In this document: one piece after another, positions 21,984 to 34,308 of the stretch | Layout: each line of letters opens with the position of its first letter | Position numbering within the stretch: position 1 is the stretch's first letter | Assembly: GCF_019797865.1 (NCBI RefSeq) | Contig: NZ_CP081869.1 | Location: 4,354,501-4,418,500 of the forward strand | Length of the DNA stretch: 64,000 nt | Reading direction: 5' to 3' | DNA from: Chenggangzhangella methanolivorans | GTDB taxonomy: Bacteria; Pseudomonadota; Alphaproteobacteria; Rhizobiales; Methylopilaceae | The notes under the pieces: model-generated | Database searches by the model: none | Seen by the model: only the letters and a program-made list of their open reading frames with translations | Told to the model about the DNA's origin: nothing | Made by a program: the position numbers and the translations under genes

Positions 21984-22102
21984 CCTTGTCCCGGACTTGA
22001 TCCGGGACCCAGAACCGATGGCCTTTCAGGAAGAGGCGCCGCCGTCGAGGTTCTTGATTCCGGGCGTGTCGGTTCTCGGTCCCGGATCAAGTCCGGGACA
22101 AG
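21984..22102. repeat. family A palindromic repeat pair (copy A1)
   Basis: Two inverted units of about 30 bp face each other across a 50-bp spacer. Each contains the small palindrome TCCCGGACTTGATCCGGGA followed by CCCAGAACCGA. The pair nearly fills the 140-bp gap between the convergent deacetylase and Nramp genes. It could fold as two small hairpins or one long one, acting on both transcripts. Confidence 0.85.
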
Positions 22103-22112
22103 CGCGGAGGCC

Positions 22113-23474
22113 TTACGCGCCGCTGACGAAATCCACCACCAGCTTGACGTTCAGCACCACGATCGTGAGCGCGACCAGCGCGGCGAGCGCCGACATCCAG
22201 CGCGGGGCGACGAAGTCGCCCATCTTGGAGCGGCTGGCGGTGAACCAGACCAGCGGGATCACCGCGAAGGGAAGCTGAAGGCTCAGAACCACCTGGCTCA
22301 GGACGAGCAGCTTCGCGTGCCGCTCTCGCCGTACCAGAGCGTGACGAAGATCGCCGGCACGATGGCGATCGCGCGGGTGATCAGCCGCCGAAGCCATGGC
22401 GCGAGGCGGATGCGAAGAAAGCCCTCCATAACCACTTGCCCGGCGAGCGTCGCGGTCACGGTGGAGTTCAGGCCGCAGCACAGCAGCGCGACGCCGAAGG
22501 CTGTGGCCGCGATCGCGCCGCCGAGGAGCGGCCCGAGCAGGGTATGGGCCTCGCCGAGCTCCGCCACCTCGGTCTTGCCGTTGGCGTGGAAGGCGGCGGC
22601 CGCGAGGATCAGGATCGAGGCGTTGATCAGGAACGCGAAGCCGAGCGCGATGGTGGAGTCGGTCACCGCCCATTTGATCGCCTCGCGCTTGCCGGCGTCG
22701 TCGCGGCCATAGGCGCGGGTCTGCACAACAGACGAATGCAGGTAGAGATTGTGCGGCATCACAGTCGCGCCGACGATGCCGAGCGCGATGTAGAGCATCG
22801 CGGGATTGCTCACGAGTTCAGTTGTGGGCGCGAGGCCCTTGATGATCGCGCCGAGATCGGGATCGGCCATCGCGAGCTGGACCGCGAAACAGGCGGCGAT
22901 CACCAATAAGAGGCCGATTACGAAGGCCTCGATCCAGCGGAAGCCGACGCGCTGAAGCATCAGCACGAGGAAGACGTCGAGCGCCGTGATGACCACGCCG
23001 ATCTCGAGCGGGATGCCGAACAGCAGGTTGAGGCCGATCGCGGTGCCGATCACCTCGGCGAGGTCAGTGGCGCAGATCGCGGCCTCGGCCAGCACCCAGA
23101 GGCAGAAGGCGATCGGCTTCGGAAAGGCGTCGCGGCAGGCCTGGGCGAGGTCGCGGCCCGTCGCGATCCCCAGCCGCGCGCAGAGCGCCTGCAGCAGGAT
23201 CGCCATCAGGCTCGACAGGGCGACCACCGCCATCAGCGCGTAGCCGAACTGCGAGCCGCCCGCGAGGGAGGTCGCCCAGTTGCCCGGGTCCATGTAGCCG
23301 ACCGCGACCAGATAGCCGGGCCCGAAGAATGAGAGAAACCGTCGCAGGTTCGAGCGGCCCCCGACGCGCACGGAGGTTCACCTCGGCGAGCGAGGCTTCG
23401 CCGGGTCGGCCGCGCCAGCCGGAGAAAGGAGACGAGGGAGAAGCTGCGACGTCGGACATGAGCGGGCGGGCCAT
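22113..23474 (-). CDS. mntH: Nramp-family divalent metal transporter MntH, frameshifted
   Basis: Proton-coupled importer of Mn2+ and Fe2+ in the inner membrane. The metal-binding motifs are present: DPGNWATSL in helix 1 and the [19 protein letters not shown] segment of helix 6. About eleven hydrophobic helices can be counted, ending [20 protein letters not shown]. The N-terminus is read from the ATG at 23474 ([17 protein letters not shown]); frame changes lie near 23380 and 22316. Joined length is about 450 residues, normal for the family. A strong 20-bp palindrome lies 64 bp upstream and probably binds a Fur/Mur-type metal regulator. The 3' end faces the deacetylase across repeat A1. Confidence 0.9.
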
Positions 23475-23537
23475 CGAACCCCAATTGTTTTGGATCGCTT
23501 CTGAGTTTCGTTCGCAACTGAGATTTTTGCAAGTGGT

Positions 23538-23557
23538 TCGCAAAAGCGATTTTGCGA
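23538..23557. promoter_or_regulatory. palindromic operator candidate upstream of mntH
   Basis: TCGCAAAAGCGATTTTGCGA has perfect 8-bp arms around a 4-bp centre and lies 64 bp upstream of the mntH start. An adjacent overlapping half-palindrome, TTGCAAGTGGTTCGCAA, lies at 23527-23543. AT-rich TTGC/GCAA-type inverted repeats are typical of the manganese-responsive Mur (Fur-family) sites of alphaproteobacteria. The regulator is inferred. Confidence 0.5.
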
Positions 23558-23677
23558 TGCGGGATGCTTCGAGACGTCGCAGGGGCCGGGACTGGAGCGT
23601 GACGGATCGACGGTCCCGGTTGGGGGCGGACCGGCGGTCGTCGGTTCAAGCTTGGGAGTGCAGCCGCGGTCCGCGCG

Positions 23678-24469
23678 CTATTCGAACTCGTCCCCGAGCC
23701 CGCGCGGGAAAGGCTGGCCGAAACCATGGCGGAGGCGCGCCAGGATCCAGACCGGATGCGTGCGGTAGCCTCCCCCGAGCGTCGGCGCGTAGCCGAAGGC
23801 TGGGCACTGGTCGATGACGGCGGCCTCATAGGCTCCGAGCGCGCTGCGGTCGAAGAAGTCGCTGTCCTCGACCACGCGCGGCGCGTAAGTCGAGCGACGG
23901 CTGCCGCGATCCTTCAGCTCGTTCGCCGTCGCCTCGATCCGCGCCTCGTCGAGCAGAACGCCGGCCGCCGAAACGATCCTGCGAAGTTCGTGCGCCGGAT
24001 CGCTCTCAAGCGCCTCGTGGGCGATGAGGACCGAGCGTTCCGGCGGCTTTACGATCCACTTGTCGTGGAAGCGCTTGTAGTAGGCGAGGCGGTGGGCGAG
24101 GAAGTCGTAGAACCTTGCCCTGGCCGAAATCCCGTCCCGGGCTGGGCGCATCCCGGATCGCTTGCGGCGGAGTTCGGCGCCGGAAATGGCGTTGGCCACC
24201 GGCGAGCGATGCTGCACCAGATAGAGCGCGCCAGCCACGTCAGTCGGCAGGCGGAACGCGAAGTCGTGGCTCTTCTGATAGACGAATTTCCGGCCTTCCG
24301 TCTTCACGCACGGCGCGGCGCGGCAGCAGTCGGCGATGTCGTAGGTCGAGCAATATTTCAGCTGCGCGCCGAAATAGCCCTTCAGCAGCCGCGAGAGGTG
24401 GTGGTGGCCGGATCTCGGGATCGACGCTCCGAGAATTGAGGTCGTGACGATATCCGCGGGCTCGGTCAC
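23678..24469 (-). CDS. sulfotransferase-family protein
   Basis: The intact 263-residue protein has a PAPS-binding 5'-phosphosulfate loop near the N-terminus (GASIPRSGHHHLSRLLKG) and a 3'-phosphate-type segment around LYLVQHRSPVANAISG, with Arg/Ser as expected for a sulfotransferase. The C-terminal part contains KWIVKPPERSVLIAHEALES. These enzymes transfer sulfate from PAPS to a sugar, lipid or peptide acceptor. The acceptor is unknown; no export signal is present, so it should act in the cytoplasm. It stands alone between the Nramp gene and ppdK. It is on the opposite strand to ppdK, so the gap 24470-24660 holds both promoters. Confidence 0.7.
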   Translation of the reverse strand: MTEPADIVTTSILGASIPRSGHHHLSRLLKGYFGAQLKYCSTYDIADCCRAAPCVKTEGRKFVYQKSHDFAFRLPTDVAGALYLVQHRSPVANAISGAELRRKRSGMRPARDGISARARFYDFLAHRLAYYKRFHDKWIVKPPERSVLIAHEALESDPAHELRRIVSAAGVLLDEARIEATANELKDRGSRRSTYAPRVVEDSDFFDRSALGAYEAAVIDQCPAFGYAPTLGGGYRTHPVWILARLRHGFGQPFPRGLGDEFE

Positions 24470-24660
24470 CGGCTGGTCGTTCTCCGCCGAAAGGACTCAG
24501 GCCGCCTTCTAACATGCGCGCATGTCCGCGTGTCCACACGTCGCCAAGGCGCCTGCTCCGCTGCCGGGCGCTTGTGCGTTGCGGCAGAGCGTGCCACGTG
24601 ACGAGCCGTCCGCTGCGCGCCAGACGCGCAGGCGGGCCGAGACTTCAGGAGACCGGCTCG

Positions 24661-27351
<2,691 letters not shown>

Positions 27352-27361
27352 CCCACTCTGC

Positions 27362-27400
27362 GGCGGCGCTCGGTGACGAGCGCCGCCCTCTTCCTCTTCC
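27362..27400 (+). terminator. Rho-independent-like terminator of ppdK
   Basis: A perfect 10-bp stem, GGCGGCGCTC / GAGCGCCGCC, with a 6-base loop (27362-27387) begins 10 bp after the ppdK stop. It is followed by the pyrimidine-rich CTCTTCCTCTTCCCC tract. The T content is modest, so efficiency is uncertain. Confidence 0.6.
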
Positions 27401-27412
27401 CCTCCTTAGCGG

Positions 27413-27545
27413 TCCTTATGCTGAGGAGCCTGCGTAAGCAGGCGTCTCGAAGCACGCAGTTGGCCTGTGCAGGGCATGCCGTCCACGAGCGGAACTGCGT
27501 CCTTCGAGATGGCCTTTCGGGCCTCCTCAGGATGAGGAGCGCGTG
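27413..27545. repeat. family B palindromic repeat (copy B1)
   Basis: Outer arms resemble CTGAGGAGCC and its complement CTCCTCAGGATGAGG; inner arms contain GCGTCTCGAAGCACGCAG and an imperfect complement. The copy is more diverged than B3. It lies between the ppdK terminator and the egtB leader. The rest of this 430-bp gap (27546-27785) shows no gene. Confidence 0.75.
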
Positions 27546-27785
27546 AGGCCGGGACAGCCGATTTTTCGATCTCTTCCGTCTGGATCACCTGTATTTCTTG
27601 CACCAACGGCATCGCCGCGTTGCGCCCCTGCGCCATCGGCGACGGAACGAACCGTCGCGCCCCCGGTTGTGCGCCAGACGGCGGCCTTTTCGGCCGCCTC
27701 CCAAGCTCATCGAGTTGAGCGCGTAACGTGGCCGCCGCCCGGGACGTATCTCAGCCGAACAGGCGAGAAGGAGCGCTCTCCCCTC

Positions 27786-29063
27786 ATGGCCGCACATCCG
27801 CTTCGCAAAGCCGTCGCACCGCACGTCGACGCGCTTGGGCTCTACGCCCGCGTTCGCGCCGAGAGCGAGGCGCTCGCCGCGCCGCTCTCCGACGCAGACG
27901 CCACCGTGCAGTCCATGCCGGACGCGAGCCCCGCCAAATGGCATCTCGCACATACGACGTGGTTCTTCGAGACCATGGCGTTGAAGCCCAACGTCCCGGA
28001 ATACCGGGTCTTCGACGAGACCTACAACTTCCTGTTCAACTCCTACTACGAGAGCGTCGGCGATCGGCAGCCGCGCCCGCGACGGGGCATGATCACGCGG
28101 CCCTCGCTCGACGAAATCCTGGCCTATCGCGCTCATGTCGACGCCGCTATGGAGCAGCTGATCGATTCCGGGCTACAGCGTCCGCTCGCGGACCTCATCG
28201 AGCTCGGCCTTCATCACGAGCAGCAGCATCAGGAGCTGCTCCTCACCGACATCCTACACCTGTTCGCCCAGAACCCGCTGAAGCCGGCCTATCGCGATCC
28301 GGCGCCGCTTCCCGTCGTGGAGACGCCGCGCGAGACAGCCTATGTTCCGTTCGACGGTGGGATCATCGAGATCGGCCATGGCGGCGAAGGCTTCGCTTAT
28401 GACTGCGAGGGGCCGCGCCATCAGACGCTGATCCGCCCGTTCCGGCTCGCCGATCGCTGCGTCACCAATGCGGAGTGGCTCGAGTTCATGGCCGACGGCG
28501 GCTATCGCGACCCGCTGCTCTGGCTCTCCGACGGCTGGGCGCAGATCCTCGAGCACCGTTGGGCCGCGCCGCTCTATTGGGAGGAGCGCGATGGGGAGTG
28601 GGGCTCGATGACGCTCCGCGGTTTCCAGCCGATCGACCCGAACGCGCCGGTCGCTCACGTCAGCTACTTTGAGGCTGACGCGTTCGCCAGTTGGGCGGGC
28701 AAGCGCCTGCCGACTGAAGCGGAGTGGGAACACGCTTCATTAACCATAGATATGGACGGCGTTTTCGCCGACGGCGGCGCCGGCCGACTGCGGCCGGCGC
28801 CTGCGAAGGCCGGAACCGGCCTCCGCCAAATGTTCGGCGACGTCTGGGAGTGGACCCAAAGCCCGTTCACGCCCTATCCGGGCTTCCGCGCGGCGGAAGG
28901 CGCGGTGGGCGAGTACAATGGCAAGTTCATGTGCGGCCAGTTCGTGCTGCGCGGCGGCTCCTGCGCGACGCCGACGGGGCATGTGAGGCCCACCTACCGA
29001 AACTTCTTCCAGCCCGACAAACGCTGGCAATTCTCTGGCCTGCGCCTGGCGGAGGACGCCTAA
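27786..29063 (+). CDS. egtB: EgtB, ergothioneine-synthesis sulfoxide synthase
   Basis: EgtB is the non-haem iron enzyme that joins trimethylhistidine (hercynine) to a thiol substrate. The DinB-like N-terminal domain contains SPAKWHLAHTTWFFETMAL and the iron-binding HHEQQHQE (His144 and His148 in the 3-His site, with the first His in AKWHLAH). The C-terminal formylglycine-enzyme-like domain contains AHVSYFEADAFASWAGKRLP, FGDVWEWTQSPF and RPTYRNFFQPDKRWQFSGLR. At 426 residues it has normal length. It overlaps the start of egtD by one base (TAATG). No egtA or egtC is nearby, so the sulfur donor cannot be read from context. Confidence 0.95.
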   Translation: MAAHPLRKAVAPHVDALGLYARVRAESEALAAPLSDADATVQSMPDASPAKWHLAHTTWFFETMALKPNVPEYRVFDETYNFLFNSYYESVGDRQPRPRRGMITRPSLDEILAYRAHVDAAMEQLIDSGLQRPLADLIELGLHHEQQHQELLLTDILHLFAQNPLKPAYRDPAPLPVVETPRETAYVPFDGGIIEIGHGGEGFAYDCEGPRHQTLIRPFRLADRCVTNAEWLEFMADGGYRDPLLWLSDGWAQILEHRWAAPLYWEERDGEWGSMTLRGFQPIDPNAPVAHVSYFEADAFASWAGKRLPTEAEWEHASLTIDMDGVFADGGAGRLRPAPAKAGTGLRQMFGDVWEWTQSPFTPYPGFRAAEGAVGEYNGKFMCGQFVLRGGSCATPTGHVRPTYRNFFQPDKRWQFSGLRLAEDA

Positions 29064-30013
29064 TGCTCGAGCGTGTCGATTTCCGCGCCGCCCAGCGCGA
29101 GGCCTTCCGCTCCGACGTCGCCGCGGGGCTTTCGGCTCCGCGAAAGACGCTGCCGAGCCGCTGGCTTTACGACGACCGCGGCTCCGAACTCTTTGAAGAG
29201 ATCACGCGGCTCCCGGAATATTATCCGACCCGCACCGAGACCGGCATTCTCCGGGACAACGCGGCGGACATCGCCGACTTCTGCGGCTCGCGAGCGGTGC
29301 TGATCGAATACGGCGCCGGCGCGGGCGTGAAGACCGAGATCCTGCTCGGCGCGCTGGATAATCCGGCGCTCTATGTGCCGGTCGACATCGCGGGCGACTT
29401 TCTCGTCGACGCCGCCAACCGCATCGAACAGCGGTTCCCCTACATCGAGATCCGCCCCGTGGTGGCTGATTTCACCGCGGATTTCGACCTTCCGGCAGAT
29501 CTGCCGAAGCTGCCGCCGCGCGTCGCCTTCTTCCCGGGCTCGACCATCGGAAACCTCGCAAAGCCGGACGCGGTCGAGTTTTTGGCGCGCGCCCGCGCCC
29601 ATGTGGGTCCAGGCGGTCGGATGGTGATCGGCGTCGACCTGCGCAAGGACATCGGCACATTGATCCGCGCTTACGACGATGCGGCGGGCGTCACCGCGGC
29701 GTTCAATCTCAACCTTCTGGAGCGTATCAACCGCGAGCTCGGCGGCGATTTCGACCTAACCCGCTTCGCCCATGAGGCGCGCTGGAACGCGAGAAAGTCC
29801 GCGATTGAGATGCATCTCGTCAGCCTCAGCGAACAGGACGTCGAGGTGGATGGTCAGAAGATCCGCTTCGCCGAGGGCGAGACCATCCACACCGAGGACA
29901 GCCGCAAATACGAACTCGCGGAGTTTGAGGCGTTGGCGGCCTCCGCGGGCTGGCGTCTCGCGCAGACCTGGACCGACCCGGATGGCCAGTTTGCGGTGCT
30001 CGGTCTCGCCTGA
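29063..30013 (+). CDS. egtD: EgtD, histidine N-alpha-methyltransferase
   Basis: EgtD uses three SAM to convert histidine to hercynine, the first step of ergothioneine synthesis. The intact 317-residue protein shows SRWLYDDRGSELFEEITRLP, EYYPTRTETGIL, the SAM site LIEYGAGAGVKTEILL, FFPGSTIGNLAKPDAVEFL and the histidine-binding FNLNLLERINRELGGDFDL. The C-terminal segment GETIHTEDSRKYELAEFEAL is also conserved. It is translationally coupled to egtB (one-base overlap). Cytoplasmic. Ergothioneine protects against oxidative stress. Confidence 0.96.
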   Translation: MLERVDFRAAQREAFRSDVAAGLSAPRKTLPSRWLYDDRGSELFEEITRLPEYYPTRTETGILRDNAADIADFCGSRAVLIEYGAGAGVKTEILLGALDNPALYVPVDIAGDFLVDAANRIEQRFPYIEIRPVVADFTADFDLPADLPKLPPRVAFFPGSTIGNLAKPDAVEFLARARAHVGPGGRMVIGVDLRKDIGTLIRAYDDAAGVTAAFNLNLLERINRELGGDFDLTRFAHEARWNARKSAIEMHLVSLSEQDVEVDGQKIRFAEGETIHTEDSRKYELAEFEALAASAGWRLAQTWTDPDGQFAVLGLA

Positions 30014-30128
30014 CGCCGCGGCGGATCGGCGCGGCGGGGTGACTCATCCGGACCGCCCGTGCCAAACGTAAGGCGTTCGTAAGACGACAAGCGCCCGGCA
30101 GACGGCGCGACGTCCGGAGGATTATTCT

Positions 30129-30547
30129 ATGCGTATCTCCAGCCTTCTGGCCGCGGCCATGCTTCTCGCCGCAGGCCCCGCCTTCGCGCAGGGACCCGGC
30201 GGCGACGAGCCGTCCGCGCCGTCCGATCCCGCCCAGCTCAAGCAGATCGACGACGCCTATCGCGGCCGTTGCGAGCCGAACGCGCCCAAGGAGCTGTGCT
30301 CCTGCGTGATCGCGGTCGCCGCCACCCATCTCTCCGACGCCGCCGAGCGTCAGGTGTTCTACGACTTCATGATGGGCGACGTGGACAAGGCCAAGACCGC
30401 CCGCGGCATGTTCTCGCCTCAGAAGAACATGAAGTTCAACATCGCGCTCCAGAAGGCCGACGTGATGCTGGGCGATCAGTGCGACAAGCTGAAGCCGCAG
30501 CCGAAGGAGGCCCGGCGGGCCAGCCCGGCGGCCAGAAGCTGCCCTGA
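30129..30547 (+). CDS. small secreted protein of unknown function, one frameshift
   Basis: A strong ribosome site (GGAGG, 8-9 bases upstream) precedes MRISSLLAAAMLLAAGPAFA, a clean Sec signal peptide. The mature part has Cys residues in RGRCEPNAPKELCSCVIAV and GDQCDKLKPQPK, spaced as for disulfides, and helices with many Asp and Lys residues. One frame change near 30508 replaces a spurious read-through with a natural ending GQPGGQKLP at the TGA 30545-30547. I do not recognise the family. It is followed closely by meaB and preceded by egtD on the same strand. Confidence 0.6.
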
Positions 30548-30578
30548 CGAAAGGCGAGTTCGCGCCGCGGCGACGGAC

Positions 30579-31572
30579 GTGGCAGAGGAGGGCGCGACCC
30601 TCCTCCGCCTGCCGGACGCCGACGTGAGCCTCAAAACCCTGACCGACCTCGAGACGTTGCGCGGCGCCGGCAAGGCGGGCCTCGCGCGCGCTCTCGCCCG
30701 GCTCGAGCGCGTCGCGCGTGAGGAGGAGGCGGCGCGGCTGCTCGACGAGGCGGACGCCAATCCGAGGGGCGAGGTGCTCGGCCTCACCGGCCCGCCCGGC
30801 GTCGGCAAGTCGACGCTCACCGGCGCGCTGGTGAAGGCGTTCCGGGACCGGGGAGAGACGGTCGGCGTTGTGGCGGTCGATCCGTCCTCGATGCGCTCGG
30901 GCGGCGCCATTCTCGGCGACCGCGCGCGCATCCCGACCGACCCTGAAGACCGTGGCGTCTTCATCCGTTCATTCGCCGCGCGGGATCGCCTCGGCGGCCT
31001 CTCGGACCTCGCCTTCGGGGCGACGGTGCTGATGCGGGCGCTCTACGACCGGGTGATCGTCGAAACGGTCGGGGTCGGCCAGTCGGAGGCCGACGTCGCG
31101 ATTGTCGGCGACACCATCCTGCTCGCCGTCCAGCCGGCCTCGGGCGACGCGCTGCAGTTCATCAAGGCGGGCGTGATGGAGCTTCCGGACGTGGTGGCGG
31201 TCACGAAGTCCGACATCGGCGCGCCGGCCGGCGCGCGCGCGACGACCTCGAGGGCGCGCTTTCGCTCGGCGGCGGCGCGCAGGATCCCGGTTGGGAGGCG
31301 CCGGTCGCCCTTGTCTCGTCGCAGACGGGCGAAGGGCTGGACGAGCTGGTGTCGCATTTGAAGCGGCACTCCGAGTTTCTGCGCGCGGAGGGACGGCTGG
31401 CGCGTCGCCGCAAGGAGCAGGCGGAGGCTCGCCTGACGGCGGCTCTCAAAGGGCGCTTCGGCACGGAGGGCGTAAGAGCCGCGAAGGCGTGCTTTCGGAT
31501 CTCACGGGCGGCCCCTTCGCGCGAGAGGCTGAAATCGCTCGTGTTCTCGGCGACAGGCTGACGGCGCGCTAG
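30579..31572 (+). CDS. meaB: MeaB/ArgK-type G protein, methylmalonyl-CoA mutase chaperone, frameshifted
   Basis: MeaB protects and reloads adenosylcobalamin-dependent methylmalonyl-CoA mutase. The P-loop GLTGPPGVGKSTLTGALV is followed by VGVVAVDPSSMRSGGAILGD, the DRGVFIRSFAARDRLGGLSD switch, DRVIVETVGVGQSEADV, and the nucleotide specificity loop VAVTKSDIG. A frame change near 31230 leads to DPGWEAPVALVSSQTGEGLD, and another near 31470 to the true end FAREAEIARVLGDRLTAR. The GTG at 30579 is a guess at the start. No mutase gene lies in the window. The gene suits a bacterium with the ethylmalonyl-CoA or propionate pathway. Confidence 0.88.
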
Positions 31573-31707
31573 CCGTCCGATCGCGGTCCGTTGATCGCCC
31601 GTTAACTCCCCCGAAAGGTTAAGGACCGACAACCATAAGTCTGTGTCGGTTCGGTCCCGCCGACTGGCGCCGCTCTTGCGGCGCGGGCGCTCGGCGACCG
31701 CGTTGGG

Positions 31708-33124
31708 GTGCGTGGCGTCATGCGGGGACATGGGACGGCGGCGAGGCGACGCAAAGCGCGCCGCGGAACCTCGAAGGTCCGCCTGTTCGGCCTGATGCTC
31801 GCGGCCGCCATCACCCCGTTCTCGACCACTTCGATCGCTCGCCAGGACGCCACCAGCCTTCTGCCGGGCGCAGCGGATCTCGCGGACGCCGCCGGCGGCC
31901 GCTACCTTGCGGCCGTGCCGCGGCGGCCCGTCGATCTGGTCTCGCTCGAGACCGCCGATCTTTTCGGAGCCGGCCGCGGCCCGATGGCGCCGACCGCGCT
32001 CTTCGACGGCGGCGACGCGCTCATGGTTCTGGATCTGCCGGAGGCTGAGCCTGAGAGCCGTCCCAAGGGCGAGGGGCCGGCGCCGTTCGTCGACCGCACG
32101 CTCAAGACCGACCGCGCCCTGATCGCTCCCATACGGCCGGCCGAGCCGGCGGTGCGCCGCGCGGAGGTCGACGGGCCCGGTCCGTTCGACGCGCTGCCGA
32201 GCCTGTCGCAGGCTTTCGCGCTCGATCTCACCGGCCTGACGATGCTTCCACACGTGGACACCGCGCTGCTCGCCCGTCGCGCGCCGCTCGTCGTCGCGAC
32301 CTCGCCCAAGGCGGCTCCCGTCGGCTCGACGCCGAGCGCCGGCAAGTTGCGCGACGAGACCCCGGACGAACCGCTCTCCGCCGACGCCGGCCTCACGGCC
32401 GTCCCGATGACGCCGAGAGAGGCGGGCGCGCGACACGACGGCACCACGCCTTCCGTCGCGGCGATGAACGGCGGGCGCACGCCAACCACCACGACGCCCG
32501 CAAGCGACGCGCCGCTCGCGGTCGCGGCGCTTCCCGTCACGCGCATGCTCGCCGAGCCGGCCGCGCGCGCTTCGCGCGTCGCGCTGACGCCATCGGCGAA
32601 GTCCGCCGCGCCGGAAGGCGAGACGGTGGCGATCCGCGGCGACATGGACGGCGACGGCACGATCGAAACCCGGCTGTCGCATCGCGTCCTCATGCCCGAG
32701 GCGCAACTCGCCAAAGCCGAGCAATGTCTCGCCGAGGCGATCTATTTCGAGGCGCGCGGCGAATCGAAGGAAGGCCAGTACGCAGTCGCCCAGGTGGTGA
32801 TGAACCGAACGCGCTCCGGCTACTACCCGGCCGACGTCTGCGGCGTCGTCTACCAGAACGCGCACCGCCGGAAACGCCTGCCAGTTCTCCTTCGCGTGCG
32901 ATCGCATCCCCGATCGGGTGACCAACAAATTCGCCTGGAACATCGCGACCGCAATCGCGCGCGACGTGACGCGCAACGGCGCCTGGCTGCCCGAGGTCGG
33001 CGATTCGACCCACTATCACGCGACCTATGTGCGCCCGAACTGGATCCGCGACATGATCAAGGAAGACCGGATCGGCAGCCACATCTTCTACCGCGTCCGC
33101 TGGCGCGCGCCGATCGGCGCATGA
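31708..33124 (+). CDS. SleB-type cell-wall hydrolase, one frameshift
   Basis: The protein starts with a membrane segment (KVRLFGLMLAAAITPFSTTS), then about 270 residues of low-complexity Pro/Ala/Thr linker, and ends in a Hydrolase_2 (SleB) domain. Domain landmarks are the catalytic Glu in CLAEAIYFEARGESKEGQYA, then VAQVVMNRTRSGYYPADVCG and, after a frame change near 32870, QFSFACDRIPD, DVTRNGAWLPEVGDSTHYHA and GSHIFYRVRW. These enzymes cleave peptidoglycan glycan strands. The start could be any of several Met codons near 31708. The long linker suggests it spans the periplasm from the inner membrane to the wall. Confidence 0.85.
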
Positions 33125-33229
33125 TCGAACCTCAGCCCGTGTTCCGGGCCTAAGGGCTCGGTTCTGGACGTCGGCTTCTGGTCGGCAAACGGCGTATGCC
33201 GCCGCGCGGGCGCGCCCTATGATCGAGAC

Positions 33230-34254
33230 ATGCGCGACGACCTCCGGCCCGGACCCCGCAACGCTCTGACCGACGTCCACGGCGTTCTGGTCGGCCATGC
33301 CGGCGACGCCGCGCTCGCCTCCGGATCGACCGCGATCATCTTCGCCGAGCCTGCGGTCGCCTCGGTCGACGTGCGCGGCGGCGGACCCGGCACGCGCGAG
33401 ACCGACCTCCTGTCGCCGGAACGCACCGTCGAACGCATCGACGCGGTGTGTCTTTCGGGCGGCTCCGCCTTGGCCTCGACGCGGCGGCCGGCGTGGTGGC
33501 GGCGCTCGCCGAGCAGGGCAGGGGTTTTGCGGTCGGCCCCGCCAGAGTGCCCATCGTGTCAGGCGCGATCCTGTTCGATCTAACGAATGGGGGCGACAAG
33601 GCGTGGGGCCGTTTCTCGCCCTATCGCGACCTCGGCTACACCGCCGCGATCTCCGCAGGGCGCGACGCCGCGCTCGGCTCGGTCGGGGCAGGCCTCGGCG
33701 CGCGCACAGGCTCGCTGAAGGGCGGCCTCGGCATGGCGTCCACCGCGCTCGGCTCGACCGGGCTGACGGTCGGGGCGCTCGCGGCCGTCAACGCCCTCGG
33801 CTCCGCGACAGTGGGAGACGGGCCGCATTTCTGGGCCGCTCCGTTCGAAATGGAGGGCGAGTTCGGCGGCCTCGGCTCTCCGTCGGAGACGCCGTCGTCC
33901 GCCTGGTTCGCCGACGGAAAGCCCCTCGCGGGAGCCAACACGACGATCGCGATCGTCGCGACCGACGCCGCGCTCACCAAGGCGGAGGCCCGCATGCTTG
34001 CGGTGATGGCGCAGGATGGGCTCGCGCGCGCCTTGGTGCCCTGCCACACGCCGCTCGACGGAGACACGGTGTTCGCCGTCGCCACCGGGCTCCATCCGCT
34101 CGCGGGCGACCGGGTCACCGCGCTCTCGACGCTCGGCCATGTCGCCTCGATGACGCTGGCGCGCGCGGTCGCGCGCGGCGTCTTCGAAGCCACGGCGCTC
34201 GAAATTCCGGGCGCCCAGCCCTCGTGGCGCGACCGTTTCGCCACGATTCGGTAA
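33230..34254 (+). CDS. P1 family peptidase (DmpA/BapA type, S58), one frameshift
   Basis: N-terminal-nucleophile aminopeptidases of this family activate themselves by cleaving one chain into two. The opening RPGPRNALTDVHGVLVGHAG matches the family. The glycine-rich SVDVRGGGPGTRETDLL and DAVCLSGGSALA segments follow, then, after a frame change near 33470, LGLDAAAGVVAALAEQGRGF and DLTNGGDKAWGRFSPYRDLG. The nucleophile region is GANTTIAIVATDAALTKAEA, where cleavage before Thr is expected. The C-terminus is SWRDRFATIR. Such enzymes act on beta-amino or D-amino peptides; the substrate is unknown. It precedes murI by 40-55 bp. Confidence 0.87.
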
Positions 34255-34308
34255 CCATCCGGCGGTTCAATCGCTCGGAGGATTCTTGCGCGGGTGAGCA
34301 GGCTGGAG

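Noticed and set aside
19733..22000. 755-residue plus-strand open frame
   Set aside because: Runs across the antisense of the sugar dehydrogenase and an off-frame of the deacetylase; composition is low-complexity Arg/Gly/Asp.
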